Positions 1-9,312 of a DNA stretch of 64,000 bases are shown here, piece after piece (within the stretch, counting starts at the first letter, position 1; each line of letters begins with the position of its first letter). Made by a program: the position numbers and the translations under genes. This DNA comes from Clostridium carboxidivorans P7 (GTDB lineage: Bacteria; Bacillota; Clostridia; Clostridiales; Clostridiaceae), in assembly GCF_001038625.1 (NCBI RefSeq), contig NZ_CP011803.1, positions 744,001 to 808,000 on the forward strand, in the 5' to 3' direction. A model generated the notes under the pieces. The model was not told where the DNA came from. It was given only the letters and a program-made list of their open reading frames with translations, and did no database searches.

Positions 1-44
1 TGAATAAACTATTTTTAAATAAAATCTGTAGAACTTGTAAATTA

Positions 45-92
45 AAAATGACTATTTCAAATCTAATTAATTAGTTTTGAAATAGTCATTTT
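45..92 (-). terminator. Stem-loop terminator of the amino-acid permease
   Basis: A perfect 17-bp inverted repeat (45-61 with 76-92, 14-nt loop) lies 49 bp past the stop codon of the minus-strand permease. It is AT-rich and flanked by A/T runs on both sides, so it could work in both directions. Confidence 0.7.
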
Positions 93-140
93 ATAATTAC
101 TAATTATTAATCAATATAGTTGAATGGATAATTAAATAGA

Positions 141-1535
141 TTAGCTAAGAAGTTTAGTAGGCTCCTTTTTACTTAATCCAGTTGCATACCAAGCCACAAT
201 TAAAAGTAGTATCCATAGAACTCCAACTATAGCTGGAATTCTTGTATCTGCTCCCATACACATGGAAACAAATACGCCAACTAAGAATATCATAGTGATA
301 ATGCCTGAAGCTGGATAAAGTATTGTTTTAAATTTTAACTTATCAACTTGTTCAGGTGTAAGGCTTTGTCTGAATTTAATCTGAGTATAAACAATCATGA
401 ACCAAGCAAATATACCTGCAAATGTTCCTACACTTGTAACATAAGTAAATGCTTTACCAGGAGCAACATAGTTTAGGATAACTCCAACTAACATAAAGGC
501 TACTGAAACAAGTATTCCATTTTTAGGAACATTAGTTGAGCTAAGTTTTCCAAGGGACTTAGGTGCCTGACCTTGCAGTGCTAAATTATACACCATACGT
601 CCAGTTGTGAATATACCTGAGTTACATGATGATGCTGCTGCTGTAAGTACAACGAAGTTTATTATACCAGCTGCTGCAGCTATACCAAGTTTGGAGAAGG
701 TAAGAACAAATGGACTTCCTGTTGTTCCTATACTATTCCAAGGATAAAGTGACATTATAACAAACAATGCACCAATATAGAATACCATTACTCGCCAGAA
801 AACACTGTTTATAGCTGATGGTATTACTTTTTCAGGATTTTTTGCTTCTCCAGCAGTAACACCAATAAGTTCAACTCCTACGAAAGCAAAGGAAACCATA
901 GTTAAAGTTGATATAGGTCCCATAATTCCTTTAGGGAAGAAACCGCCGTGAGCAGTTAAATTTGAAATACCGATTGGTACTCCTTTATTTCCTAATCCAA
1001 AGGCTATCATAGCTATACCTACAGCAATCATAATAATTATTGTAACAACTTTTATAAGTGCAAACCAGAATTCGATTTCTCCGAATGCTTTTGCTGCAGT
1101 TAAGTTTACAGCAGTAAGTACGCAAACAGCAACAAGTGCTGATACCCACTGAGGTACGCTTGGAAACCAGAAATTGATATAAATACCAACTGCAGTAACT
1201 TCTGCCATACAAGTTACAACCCACATTATCCAGTATGTCCAACCTGTCAAATATCCTGCAAGTGGACTTACATAATCGTTTGCATATGCACTGAATGAAC
1301 CTGCAACTGGATGCTCAACAGCCATTTCTCCAAGAGCACGCATAATAAAAAATATAATTATTCCTGCAACGGCATAAGTAGCCAATATAGCTGGACCTGC
1401 AGCCTTAATAGCTGTTGCTGACCCTAGGAACAAACCAACTCCGATAGCTCCACCAATTGCCATCATTTTAATATGTCTTTCTTCAAGACCACGCTCTAGG
1501 TTTTCGCCTGTTTGAGTGTCAACTTTGTTACTCAT
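141..1535 (-). CDS. Amino acid permease, APC superfamily (AAT-like)
   Basis: 464-residue integral membrane protein, about 12 TM segments. It opens with a short charged cytoplasmic N-terminus (ERGLEERHIKMMAIGGAIG), which is the signature of AAT-family proton-coupled amino-acid permeases, and has the conserved GVGLFLGSA helix 1. Substrate cannot be read from sequence. I chose the ATG at 1535 rather than the ORF's upstream limit because AAAGGGG lies just before it and the conserved family N-terminus begins there. It stands alone on the minus strand with its own terminator at 45-92. The family call is firm; the specific amino acid is unknown. Confidence 0.9.
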   Translation of the reverse strand: MSNKVDTQTGENLERGLEERHIKMMAIGGAIGVGLFLGSATAIKAAGPAILATYAVAGIIIFFIMRALGEMAVEHPVAGSFSAYANDYVSPLAGYLTGWTYWIMWVVTCMAEVTAVGIYINFWFPSVPQWVSALVAVCVLTAVNLTAAKAFGEIEFWFALIKVVTIIIMIAVGIAMIAFGLGNKGVPIGISNLTAHGGFFPKGIMGPISTLTMVSFAFVGVELIGVTAGEAKNPEKVIPSAINSVFWRVMVFYIGALFVIMSLYPWNSIGTTGSPFVLTFSKLGIAAAAGIINFVVLTAAASSCNSGIFTTGRMVYNLALQGQAPKSLGKLSSTNVPKNGILVSVAFMLVGVILNYVAPGKAFTYVTSVGTFAGIFAWFMIVYTQIKFRQSLTPEQVDKLKFKTILYPASGIITMIFLVGVFVSMCMGADTRIPAIVGVLWILLLIVAWYATGLSKKEPTKLLS

Positions 1536-2379
1536 TTTACTTACCCCTTTCTTATAAGAAAAATTAGATACTTGTGAAACCTTAAATCCAATTAGGATTA
1601 TAGAGTTTCTAAGGTATATCAAAAAGGATTTCTTTCACCTACCATTGAATATGAATTATCATACTTAAAAATATATATTGTGAAGTATCCTTAATGAATT
1701 TAATTTGTGATAAAATAAGTGGCTTCGACTTTTCAGAATATTCAAATTGAATTTAATTATTTGCATTCTTGTTTTTAAAGTTTACAATTATTCAATTTAT
1801 ATAATATTCTTTCTTTATTTTATATAATCATTTCAATGTTGTCAATAATTATATAAATAATAAATAAAATATCGTTTTATATATAACTACATCGAAATAC
1901 ATGTGCCTTTAGTAATATAAACATAATTTTCTCTATAATACAGGCTTTTTTACTTGATTTAATAAAATTTAATTTGAAATTTTATTGCAATTAATCGAGA
2001 ACTAATTTTGGTATATCATGGCCAATTGTGAAAAAAATGATTTTTATATTATAACTAATATCATAATATAAAAACTGAAATTAAATAGGCAAATATATTT
2101 CTACTCTTTATCTTACACATAGGTTTTTACATTATACATTTATCTGATTATTTTTATATATAGATATTAAGATTTAGTTTTGAGAAATAACTAAAAAATA
2201 CCTAAAAATATTGTTAAATAAAGATGAATAGAATAAAAGAAAGTAAGGTTTTATTTCAAGAATAGGATGGAATATAGTTAAATACATAAGGAAAAGACAG
2301 ATCACAAAAAGGTAAATCTAAAAAAGAAAGAACTTAAGCTTGGAATAACTTACCGATACTATTATTGCAGAAATATATA
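1536..2379. other. Long AT-rich intergenic region, no gene seen
   Basis: About 840 bp between the permease start and the MFS terminator. I find no open frame with a ribosome binding site, no recognisable riboswitch and no transposon remnant. It presumably holds the permease promoter, but many TATAAT-like hexamers occur by composition and I cannot choose one. Confidence 0.5.
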
Positions 2380-2420
2380 AACCACCAATTGGTAATAATT
2401 TTTTAAATCAATTGGTGGTT
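2380..2420 (-). terminator. Stem-loop terminator after the MFS pair
   Basis: A 12-bp perfect inverted repeat (2380-2391 with 2409-2420, 17-nt AT-rich loop) sits 41 bp downstream of the second MFS gene on the minus strand. Confidence 0.65.
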
Positions 2421-2461
2421 AGCTGTAATATATACAATTTTAATATACTTGATACTTTTCT

Positions 2462-3646
2462 TTAGAAATATGAAGAGCAAGTCCTTTTATTATATATTGC
2501 ATAAGCAAAAATTCCACAAAGTAATGCTAAAGCACTAAAATTAAATAACCATTCATAGCCCAATGAGGAAGCAATAGTTCCTCCTATCAAAGGACCTAAG
2601 CCTTGACCTAAGTTGGCACCAATGAAAAATGTACTTGAAGCTAGTCCTTTTTTTTGACTTCCCAATGTATGAAAACATTCTGCCTGCAGTGCAGGTTGAG
2701 CAGTTCCCTGTCCAAATGCTTTGAAAATAGCTGCCAAAATTATCATCCAAAGAGCACTTGCATGAGCTATCAACAGTGCTTCTATGATGCTGAATAATAA
2801 TGCTGGATACATAACAGTTGAGAGTCCATTTTTGTCATACAGTTTTCCAGACATTGGCCTTGTGAAAATAAGGAATAATGCATTTACTGTAAAATACATT
2901 CCAATTCCATTTATGTTACGCTTTTCACCTAGTAAAACTAAAAATGAAGTGGCAAGACCATTTCCCATAAAAAATAAACCGCCAATTAAAGATAGTGGCA
3001 ATATTTCAAATGCAATAATATCTTTTAAATGAAGGGCATGTTTTTGCTTTAATGTATTTTTTACAGGTATCTGATTTTTGTTTGGTAAAAAGTTCATACA
3101 CAATGATGCTGTTATGATTAATGCGGCTGATACTATAAAGGTTTTGGACATTCCAAATCGATTAGCAGCTTCTATTCCTATTTCGGGACCAAAGGCAGTT
3201 GCAATAATTTGACTGATTCCAAGATAACCTATACCTTCTCCCATTTTGTTTTTCGGTATGAAATCTGTTGCCCAAGCAACACTAGCTGCACTGGTGATGC
3301 TGAAACTGGCACCATGTATTATTCGAAAAAAAATTATAAATGCAATATTAGGTGATAAGCCATAACCTAAGGTTGTGATTCCATTTATAAAAGTACCAAT
3401 TATCATTACATATTTTTTGCTGGTTCTATCTGTCAATATTCCACCAAATGGACCAATAAACAATGCTGTAATTGAAAATAAACCTACAATTATGCCTGCC
3501 ATGCTTAGAGAAGCACCTAAATTTGAAGTGTACTTTGCTAAAAGTGGAAAAACAAGATAAAATGCCATAAAGGTAAGGGTGTTAATCCCTAATAAAATAA
3601 TAAAATTGAAATTCCATAGTTTCATATTTTTTTCTGTTTCTTTCAT
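2462..3646 (-). CDS. MFS transporter, DHA1-like drug efflux type
   Basis: 394 residues with about 12 TM helices. The TM2-TM3 loop carries the MFS signature in the form GGILTDRTSKK (A motif, Asp/Arg conserved), and FFRIIHGASFS matches the TM4 B motif (conserved Arg). This architecture is typical of proton-driven multidrug or metabolite exporters. It is the downstream gene of a tandem pair, starting 66 bp after the paralogue at 3713-4915. The same motifs recur in both, so the pair arose by duplication. The start has a GAGGTG about 13 nt upstream, slightly far. Substrate unknown. Confidence 0.88.
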   Translation of the reverse strand: MKETEKNMKLWNFNFIILLGINTLTFMAFYLVFPLLAKYTSNLGASLSMAGIIVGLFSITALFIGPFGGILTDRTSKKYVMIIGTFINGITTLGYGLSPNIAFIIFFRIIHGASFSITSAASVAWATDFIPKNKMGEGIGYLGISQIIATAFGPEIGIEAANRFGMSKTFIVSAALIITASLCMNFLPNKNQIPVKNTLKQKHALHLKDIIAFEILPLSLIGGLFFMGNGLATSFLVLLGEKRNINGIGMYFTVNALFLIFTRPMSGKLYDKNGLSTVMYPALLFSIIEALLIAHASALWMIILAAIFKAFGQGTAQPALQAECFHTLGSQKKGLASSTFFIGANLGQGLGPLIGGTIASSLGYEWLFNFSALALLCGIFAYAIYNKRTCSSYF

Positions 3647-3712
3647 TTTATAATTTAATTCACCTCTATTATTACGTAAAATGATTGTTGTTTTTTATGT
3701 GAGAAAGCTCAG

Positions 3713-4915
3713 TTAATTATTATTTAGTTTCTCGTTAACAATTTTATACTTTGTTTTTAATGTATACAAATAATATATAACTATTCCAGCAAACAATAGG
3801 GCACCACAAATGTAGAAAACAGAAGTTAAACCAAATTTACCTGCTATGGTTCCCCCTATGATTGGTCCTAGCCCTTGACCAGCATCATAACCAATAAAAT
3901 AAGTACTTGTGGCAACACCTACTCTACTGGGTCCTAGTCTTTTAACACAAGTAGCTTGTAGTGCTGGTGAAAGTGAACTTTGTCCAATTCCATAGAGAAT
4001 TGCTACCGCGAGTATCATCCAAAGAGATGTGGAAATTGCTAATAATAGTGCTGCTGCCATAGCCATAATAAAAGCAGGAAATGCTATAATTGATAAACCT
4101 TTATTATCAAGAAGTTTACCTGAAAGTGGTCTGATAATAAGAATTACAATTGCATTTATTGTAAAATAATAACCAATATTTGAGATATGTCTCTCATCAC
4201 CCAGCAAAGCTAAAAAGCTTCCTATAACTCCATTCATAAAAGTGAATAGGCAAGCAATAATGGCAAAGATAACTAGTTCCTTGGCAAAAAAATCATTAAT
4301 TTTGATTTGAAACTTATTTGCAGTTAAATTTTTTTTGTTTGGTGGATTATATGGAATCATGGTCATAAGAGCTACTGCAATCATAACAATAACACAAGAT
4401 AAATAAAATACATATTTAAATCCAAATCGTGTTGAAATTTCCAGTCCAAGATTGGGACTTATTGCAGTTGCTAAAATATATCCCAAACCCATGAAGCCTA
4501 TTCCTTCACCAATTCTTTTTTTTGGCATATATGACGTAGATAGAGCATTAATTACTGTAACACTTATTGAAAATGATATACCTTGAATAATTCTAAAGAA
4601 AAAAAGAGTAGATATACTATATGAAATTTTTAAACCTAATGCGGAAATTGCCAAAAAGATGGTTGAGACAATTAATAAATGTTTTTTGTTGAATCTGTCA
4701 GTTGCAAATCCAGCAAAAGGACGAATAGTAATAGAAGTAATTGCAAAAACACCAGCAACTAAACCTGCGATGGACATTGCTGCACCTAAACTAATTGCGT
4801 ACTTAGGTAATATTGGTGTCATCATAGTGAAACCAATAAAGATAAGTGAATTTATCATTAACATTAGAATAAATGAAAAGTTCCACAATTTTTCTTCTTC
4901 TTCTGATTGTTCCAT
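3713..4915 (-). CDS. MFS transporter, paralogue of the next gene
   Basis: 400 residues, about 12 TM helices, with motif A as GFATDRFNKK and motif B as FFRIIQGISFS. It is clearly homologous to the gene at 2462-3646 along its whole length (for example both have KLWNF near the N-terminus and GQGLGPIIGGTIA or GQGLGPLIGGTIA in TM11). The ATG at 4915 was preferred over the in-frame GTG three codons earlier because GGAGGGTG lies at normal distance only from this ATG. First gene of a two-gene operon. Export of a drug or metabolite is inferred from family only. Confidence 0.88.
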   Translation of the reverse strand: MEQSEEEEKLWNFSFILMLMINSLIFIGFTMMTPILPKYAISLGAAMSIAGLVAGVFAITSITIRPFAGFATDRFNKKHLLIVSTIFLAISALGLKISYSISTLFFFRIIQGISFSISVTVINALSTSYMPKKRIGEGIGFMGLGYILATAISPNLGLEISTRFGFKYVFYLSCVIVMIAVALMTMIPYNPPNKKNLTANKFQIKINDFFAKELVIFAIIACLFTFMNGVIGSFLALLGDERHISNIGYYFTINAIVILIIRPLSGKLLDNKGLSIIAFPAFIMAMAAALLLAISTSLWMILAVAILYGIGQSSLSPALQATCVKRLGPSRVGVATSTYFIGYDAGQGLGPIIGGTIAGKFGLTSVFYICGALLFAGIVIYYLYTLKTKYKIVNEKLNNN

Positions 4916-5086
4916 AAAAATCACCCTCCGATATGACTTGATTTATATATATATTATACCATAAACTCTAAAATGAAGTATTGTTGGATAGAACTAGTAC
5001 CACATATTGACAGTATGTATGATATACCATAATATTGAATTAGATACTAATTATACATAAAAATCATGATAAAGGGGGATTCCATT

Positions 5087-6352
5087 TTGTCAAGAAATAA
5101 GTATAACTATATAATTTGCGTTTTTTGTACATGTTTATTTTTACTTTTTACTTCTAACGCATATGCATCAAGTGATAATGAACCCACAGTAGATGCGTAT
5201 AAAGTTTGGGCAATTAGATTTAATCAACCGATAAATTTTAATAAATTGACTAAAGAAAGTATTCAGGTTAAAGATAAAAATAATAATTTAGTAAATGTTA
5301 GATTACAAGAGGGGTCTTGGGGGGATTTAGTTTTAGTTATTCCACCTGAAAAAGGCTATAATTTGGGAGAAGAATATACTTTAGTTATAACTAAACAAGT
5401 ATATTCAGAGAAAAACAAACAAATCAAAGAAGGGAAAACTTTTAATTTTAAAATTAAAGAGACTTCGGAAAAACCTATAGTTTTTAAAGATAGTGTTTTT
5501 GAGAGACTTATAAGAAATAAGATTCAAGTGAACAAACCAGACTGGGAAACTCTTAACAAAAGTGATGTGGAGAATATAACAGAACTAATGGAGCAGAATT
5601 GCGGAATAAAGAGTGATAATACCATAAAGTATATTAATGGAATAGAAGGTTTAGTTAATTTACAATCTCTTACTCTAACCTATTGTCAAATTGAAGATAT
5701 ATCTCCGTTGAAAGGATTAACTAATCTTAAAGAACTTATGTTATATGATGATAATATAACTGATATAAGCCCATTAAAAGGACTAACAAATTTAGAATTT
5801 CTTGAGTTATATGGTAATCAAATAACTGATATACCATCCTTAGAAGGATTGACTAAATTGAAAGATATTGATTTAGGAAACAATAAGATACATGATATAA
5901 CTCTATTAAGAGAGTTGTCCAATTTACAAGAACTTAATTTAGTTTACAATAAAATAACTGATATAAGTTCATTAAAGGAGCTAACTAATCTAAATTCTCT
6001 TGATTTAGATAATAATAATATAAGTGATATTAGTCCATTAGAAAAATTATCTAATTTAAAAAGTCTTAGTTTGGGTAGCAATAAAATAACTGATATCAGT
6101 TCGCTAAAGGGATTAACTAATCTAAATTCTCTTGTTTTAGATGATAATAATATAACTGATATCAGTCCATTAAAGGGATTAACTAATTTAAATTTTCTTA
6201 ATTTAGGCAGTAATAAAATATCTGATATTAGTCCCTTAGAAGGATTAACTAATTTATCAACTTTATGGTTAAAGGATACTCCTACAAATGAAGTATATAA
6301 AGAAAAGTTAAAGAAGTATTTACCTAAATGTGATATAAGGTTAGTTAATTAA
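5087..6352 (+). CDS. Secreted leucine-rich-repeat protein with SbsA/Ig-like module
   Basis: About 421 residues. I place the start at TTG 5087, preceded by GGGGGA at good spacing; the upstream ATG at 5066 would put the ribosome binding site inside the gene. A signal peptide (hydrophobic stretch then NAYA-SSDN) is followed by an about 100-residue SbsA/Big_5-like domain (TVDAYKVWAIRFNQPI to FNFKIK), a short linker, and roughly nine 22-residue LRRs of the internalin/SDS22 type (pattern GLTNLxxLxLxxNxITDISPLK), closed by a short cap. There is no LPXTG, SLH or CWB2 anchor, so it is probably released or held non-covalently. The role, probably protein binding at the surface, is inferred. Confidence 0.85.
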   Translation: MSRNKYNYIICVFCTCLFLLFTSNAYASSDNEPTVDAYKVWAIRFNQPINFNKLTKESIQVKDKNNNLVNVRLQEGSWGDLVLVIPPEKGYNLGEEYTLVITKQVYSEKNKQIKEGKTFNFKIKETSEKPIVFKDSVFERLIRNKIQVNKPDWETLNKSDVENITELMEQNCGIKSDNTIKYINGIEGLVNLQSLTLTYCQIEDISPLKGLTNLKELMLYDDNITDISPLKGLTNLEFLELYGNQITDIPSLEGLTKLKDIDLGNNKIHDITLLRELSNLQELNLVYNKITDISSLKELTNLNSLDLDNNNISDISPLEKLSNLKSLSLGSNKITDISSLKGLTNLNSLVLDDNNITDISPLKGLTNLNFLNLGSNKISDISPLEGLTNLSTLWLKDTPTNEVYKEKLKKYLPKCDIRLVN

Positions 6353-6458
6353 TTAAGTTTTATTTAAATAAAGAATTATAGTAGTGTTAAGTTCCGACTT
6401 GCCATTTTTCATGGCTTTAGGTAAACTTTATATAGAAAATAGAATAAGCATAATTTAA

Positions 6459-6581
6459 ACATATATAAAAAATAGCAGCTTCAGATACGGAAATGAAGTG
6501 CCAAAGTATGAGGTGGCTGAGTATAATAATCCTATAGAACCTTTAAGTCATTTCTTTGCAATAAGAAGAAAAAGACAATAA
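6459..6581 (+). pseudogene. C-terminal relic of an unidentified gene (methyltransferase-like tail)
   Basis: An in-frame stretch of about 40 codons with no start and no ribosome binding site ends at TAA 6579-6581, 11 bp before dapL. Its end reads PIEPLSHFFAIRRKRQ, a tail that in my memory resembles class I SAM-dependent methyltransferases. The codons look like coding sequence and not random AT-rich DNA. It is probably what remains after a deletion joined this tail to the dapL promoter region. Identity is uncertain. Confidence 0.35.
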
Positions 6582-6592
6582 GGAGGAATATT

Positions 6593-7807
6593 ATGTGTAA
6601 AGTGAATGATAACTATTTGAAGCTGCAAGGAAGATATTTATTTTCAACTATAGGAAAAAAAGTAGCCAAATTTAAGGAGGATAATCCTGATAAAAAGGTT
6701 ATTTCTTTGGGGATTGGTGATGTAACTCAACCACTAGCACCAGCTATTATAGATACATTACATTGTTCAGTTGATGAAATGGGACATTTGGATACTTTTA
6801 AAGGATATGCACCAGATTTAGGTTATGAATTCTTAAGAAGTGCAATTATAAAAGGTGACTATAAATCTCGCGGGGTTGATATTTCAATAGATGAGGTATT
6901 CATAAATGATGGAATAAATAGTGATGCAGGTAATATTCAGGAATTATTTAGTGTAGATAATAAAGTTGCTGTTTGTGACCCTGTATACCCTGTATATGTT
7001 GATTCAAATGTAATGGCTGGAAGGGCAGGAACGTATGATGAGGATACGCAAAGGTGGAGTAATGTCATATATATGCCATGCACTCCAGGTAATAATTTTG
7101 TACCAGATATTCCAAAGGAAACACCAGATATCATATACCTCTGTTTTCCTAATAACCCAACGGGAACAACAATTACAAAGGATAAGCTCCAAATTTGGGT
7201 TGACTATGCAAACAGAATAAACGCAGTTATTATATATGATGCTGCTTATGAAGCATACATTTCAGAAGATAATACAGCTCATACAATTTACGAATGTGAG
7301 GGTGCAAAATCATGTGCTATTGAGCTTAAGAGTTTTTCAAAGAGTGCTGGATTTACAGGATTAAGGCTTGGATATACAGTTGTTCCAAAGGAACTTAAAT
7401 ACTCGGAGGTTTCTTTAAATGCACTTTGGGCTCGGCATTATGGAACTAAATACAATGGTACACCTTATATAGTTCAAAGAGCAGGAGAAGCTGTTTATTC
7501 TGAAACTGGAAAAGAACAGATAAAAAAGCAGATTGATTATTATAAGAACAATGCAAAAGTAATGCTAGAAGGATTAAAAAAAGAAGGTTATTCTGTGTAT
7601 GGAGGCGTAAATGCACCATATATATGGTTAAAGACACCAAATAGCATGACTTCATGGGAGTTTTTTTATTACTTATTAGAAAAAGCAAATATTGTAGGTA
7701 CACCAGGAAGTGGCTTTGGACCAGTAGGGGAAGGATATTTTCGGCTTACAGCCTTTGGAACTTATGAAAATACATTAGAAGCTATTGAGAGAATTAAGAA
7801 ACTTTAG
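6593..7807 (+). CDS. dapL: LL-diaminopimelate aminotransferase
   Basis: 404 residues, the normal DapL length. It converts tetrahydrodipicolinate to LL-diaminopimelate in one PLP-dependent step, feeding lysine and peptidoglycan synthesis. Visible class I/II aminotransferase marks: FPNNPTGTTI, DAAYEAYI, and the PLP-lysine motif SFSKSAGFTGLRLG with Lys near residue 250. The N-terminal YLFSTIGKKVAKF and GIGDVTQPLAPAII are characteristic of DapL and not of ordinary aspartate aminotransferases. AGGAGG lies 8 nt before the ATG. It stands alone rather than in a dap operon. Confidence 0.95.
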   Translation: MCKVNDNYLKLQGRYLFSTIGKKVAKFKEDNPDKKVISLGIGDVTQPLAPAIIDTLHCSVDEMGHLDTFKGYAPDLGYEFLRSAIIKGDYKSRGVDISIDEVFINDGINSDAGNIQELFSVDNKVAVCDPVYPVYVDSNVMAGRAGTYDEDTQRWSNVIYMPCTPGNNFVPDIPKETPDIIYLCFPNNPTGTTITKDKLQIWVDYANRINAVIIYDAAYEAYISEDNTAHTIYECEGAKSCAIELKSFSKSAGFTGLRLGYTVVPKELKYSEVSLNALWARHYGTKYNGTPYIVQRAGEAVYSETGKEQIKKQIDYYKNNAKVMLEGLKKEGYSVYGGVNAPYIWLKTPNSMTSWEFFYYLLEKANIVGTPGSGFGPVGEGYFRLTAFGTYENTLEAIERIKKL

Positions 7808-7853
7808 AAATAAAGTTAAAGCACAAAAATAGATAAAAAAGTGAGTGAAAGAT

Positions 7854-9023
7854 ATGAATGATTTAAAAAAAGCGATTAACGAAATAATAGAAGAAGAGAT
7901 TATAAAGATAGTTATTAGCAATAAAATTAATAAAGATGTTAAATACAATAAAATAACTTTTGCCTTAAAAGAAAACAAGGGAAAAAAATATTATCAAATA
8001 GAAAAGTTTACTGATAAGCAGGTTTTTCATGAAAACATTGATATGAATATGTTAGAAGAAAAATTGGCAGAGTGTGTACAAGATAATTATAGACAGCTTT
8101 CTGCCTGGTCCAGCATGCATACCTTTGATTTGAAAATATCTAAGAAGGGTAAAGTATTTTTAGGTAAAAAGAAAGGGGAAAATACAAAAGCATTAAACAA
8201 AAGTCATAACAAAGAGAAAAATTATATTCTAAAAGAGGGTATGCTTATAGAACCTTTTATTGATTTAGGAATTTTCACAAAGGAAGGTAAAATTGTTAAT
8301 TCAAAATATGATAAGTATAAACAAATAAATAGATTTATAGAAATTATTGATGATGAAATTAAGAAAAGTGATTTTAAAGAACTTACAATATTGGACTTTG
8401 GATGTGGAAAATCCTATTTAACCTTTACACTATATTACTATTTTGTTGAAATTAAAAAAATAAATGTAAATATTATAGGATTGGATCTTAAAGAGGATGT
8501 TATTAAAAAGTGTAATGAAATAGCTAAAAAATATAACTATGAAAATTTACACTTTGAAATTGGGGACATAAATGGATTCAAGTATAATAACAAGGTTGAT
8601 ATGGTAATTACATTACATGCTTGTGATACAGCAACGGATTATGCTCTGTACAATGCTATAAAGTGGAATACTAAGATGATTTTTTCTGTTCCTTGCTGTC
8701 AACATGAGCTCAATAGCCAAATGAAAGCAGAAACATTATCTATACTTACAAGGTATGGCATAGTACAGGAGAGGGTGGCAGCACTTATGACTGATGCTGT
8801 TAGAGCCAATTTATTGGAATGCTTGGGTTATAAAACTCAGCTTTTAGAGTTTATAGACATAGCTCATTCCCCTAAAAATATATTGATTAGAGCAGTGAAA
8901 GGGAATGTGTCTGAGGAGAAGAGAGATAAAGCTTTAGATGAGGTTAAAGATTTAATTAAACAGTTTAATTTTGATCCAACATTGTTTAAATTATTAAGGG
9001 AAGATAACTTACTTAAAATATAA
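7854..9023 (+). CDS. Class I SAM-dependent methyltransferase
   Basis: 389 residues. The C-terminal half holds the methyltransferase fold: motif I TILDFGCGKSYLTF, acidic motif II IIGLDLKED, and VDMVITLHACDTATD, followed by SVPCCQHELN, a Cys-rich motif of the Methyltransf_32-like group that resembles RNA methyltransferase relatives. The N-terminal 130 residues are Lys-rich and could bind nucleic acid. I would guess an RNA or tRNA substrate, but none is shown. Start choice is weak: the GTG at 7845 is possible. Ends in a good terminator at 9105. Confidence 0.75.
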   Translation: MNDLKKAINEIIEEEIIKIVISNKINKDVKYNKITFALKENKGKKYYQIEKFTDKQVFHENIDMNMLEEKLAECVQDNYRQLSAWSSMHTFDLKISKKGKVFLGKKKGENTKALNKSHNKEKNYILKEGMLIEPFIDLGIFTKEGKIVNSKYDKYKQINRFIEIIDDEIKKSDFKELTILDFGCGKSYLTFTLYYYFVEIKKINVNIIGLDLKEDVIKKCNEIAKKYNYENLHFEIGDINGFKYNNKVDMVITLHACDTATDYALYNAIKWNTKMIFSVPCCQHELNSQMKAETLSILTRYGIVQERVAALMTDAVRANLLECLGYKTQLLEFIDIAHSPKNILIRAVKGNVSEEKRDKALDEVKDLIKQFNFDPTLFKLLREDNLLKI

Positions 9024-9104
9024 TATAAACATTTCTGGTGGTTATATTTATTATAAAATTGATCTTGATTTTGGTGCAACACATAAAATTAGAATTTCAG
9101 AAAA

Positions 9105-9129
9105 CAGCCTATAATAAGGCTGCTTTTTT
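9105..9129 (+). terminator. Intrinsic terminator
   Basis: A 6-bp stem (9105-9110 CAGCCT with 9117-9122 AGGCTG, 6-nt loop) is followed directly by a run of T residues, closing the methyltransferase transcript. Confidence 0.8.
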
Positions 9130-9220
9130 ATTGTACATCTATTAAAAAGTGTCAATTTTTCACATTATGCAGTTGCTTTATTTTTATTAACCTATAATTC
9201 TTTGAAAAATTTATGGAAAT

Positions 9221-9247
9221 ATATGTACATATGTAAATAAATATAAT
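9221..9247 (+). promoter_or_regulatory. Candidate hcp promoter with 12-bp palindrome
   Basis: A perfect palindrome ATATGTACATAT (9221-9232) sits about 10 bp ahead of TATAAT (9242-9247), so it overlaps the expected -35 position. That is a usual place for a regulator of a nitrosative-stress gene. In AT-rich DNA a 12-bp palindrome can arise by chance, so this is only suggestive. Confidence 0.35.
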
Positions 9248-9312
9248 ATAATGTAATTATTCCTGATAGTATTCCAAAAATTTAAAATATTCAGCTTAGA
9301 GGAGGGGTTATA

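Noticed and set aside
5660..6290. Regular 66-bp DNA periodicity resembling a tandem or CRISPR-like repeat
   Set aside because: It is codon-level repetition of 22-residue LRR units within an open frame; the same applies to 13560-14500.
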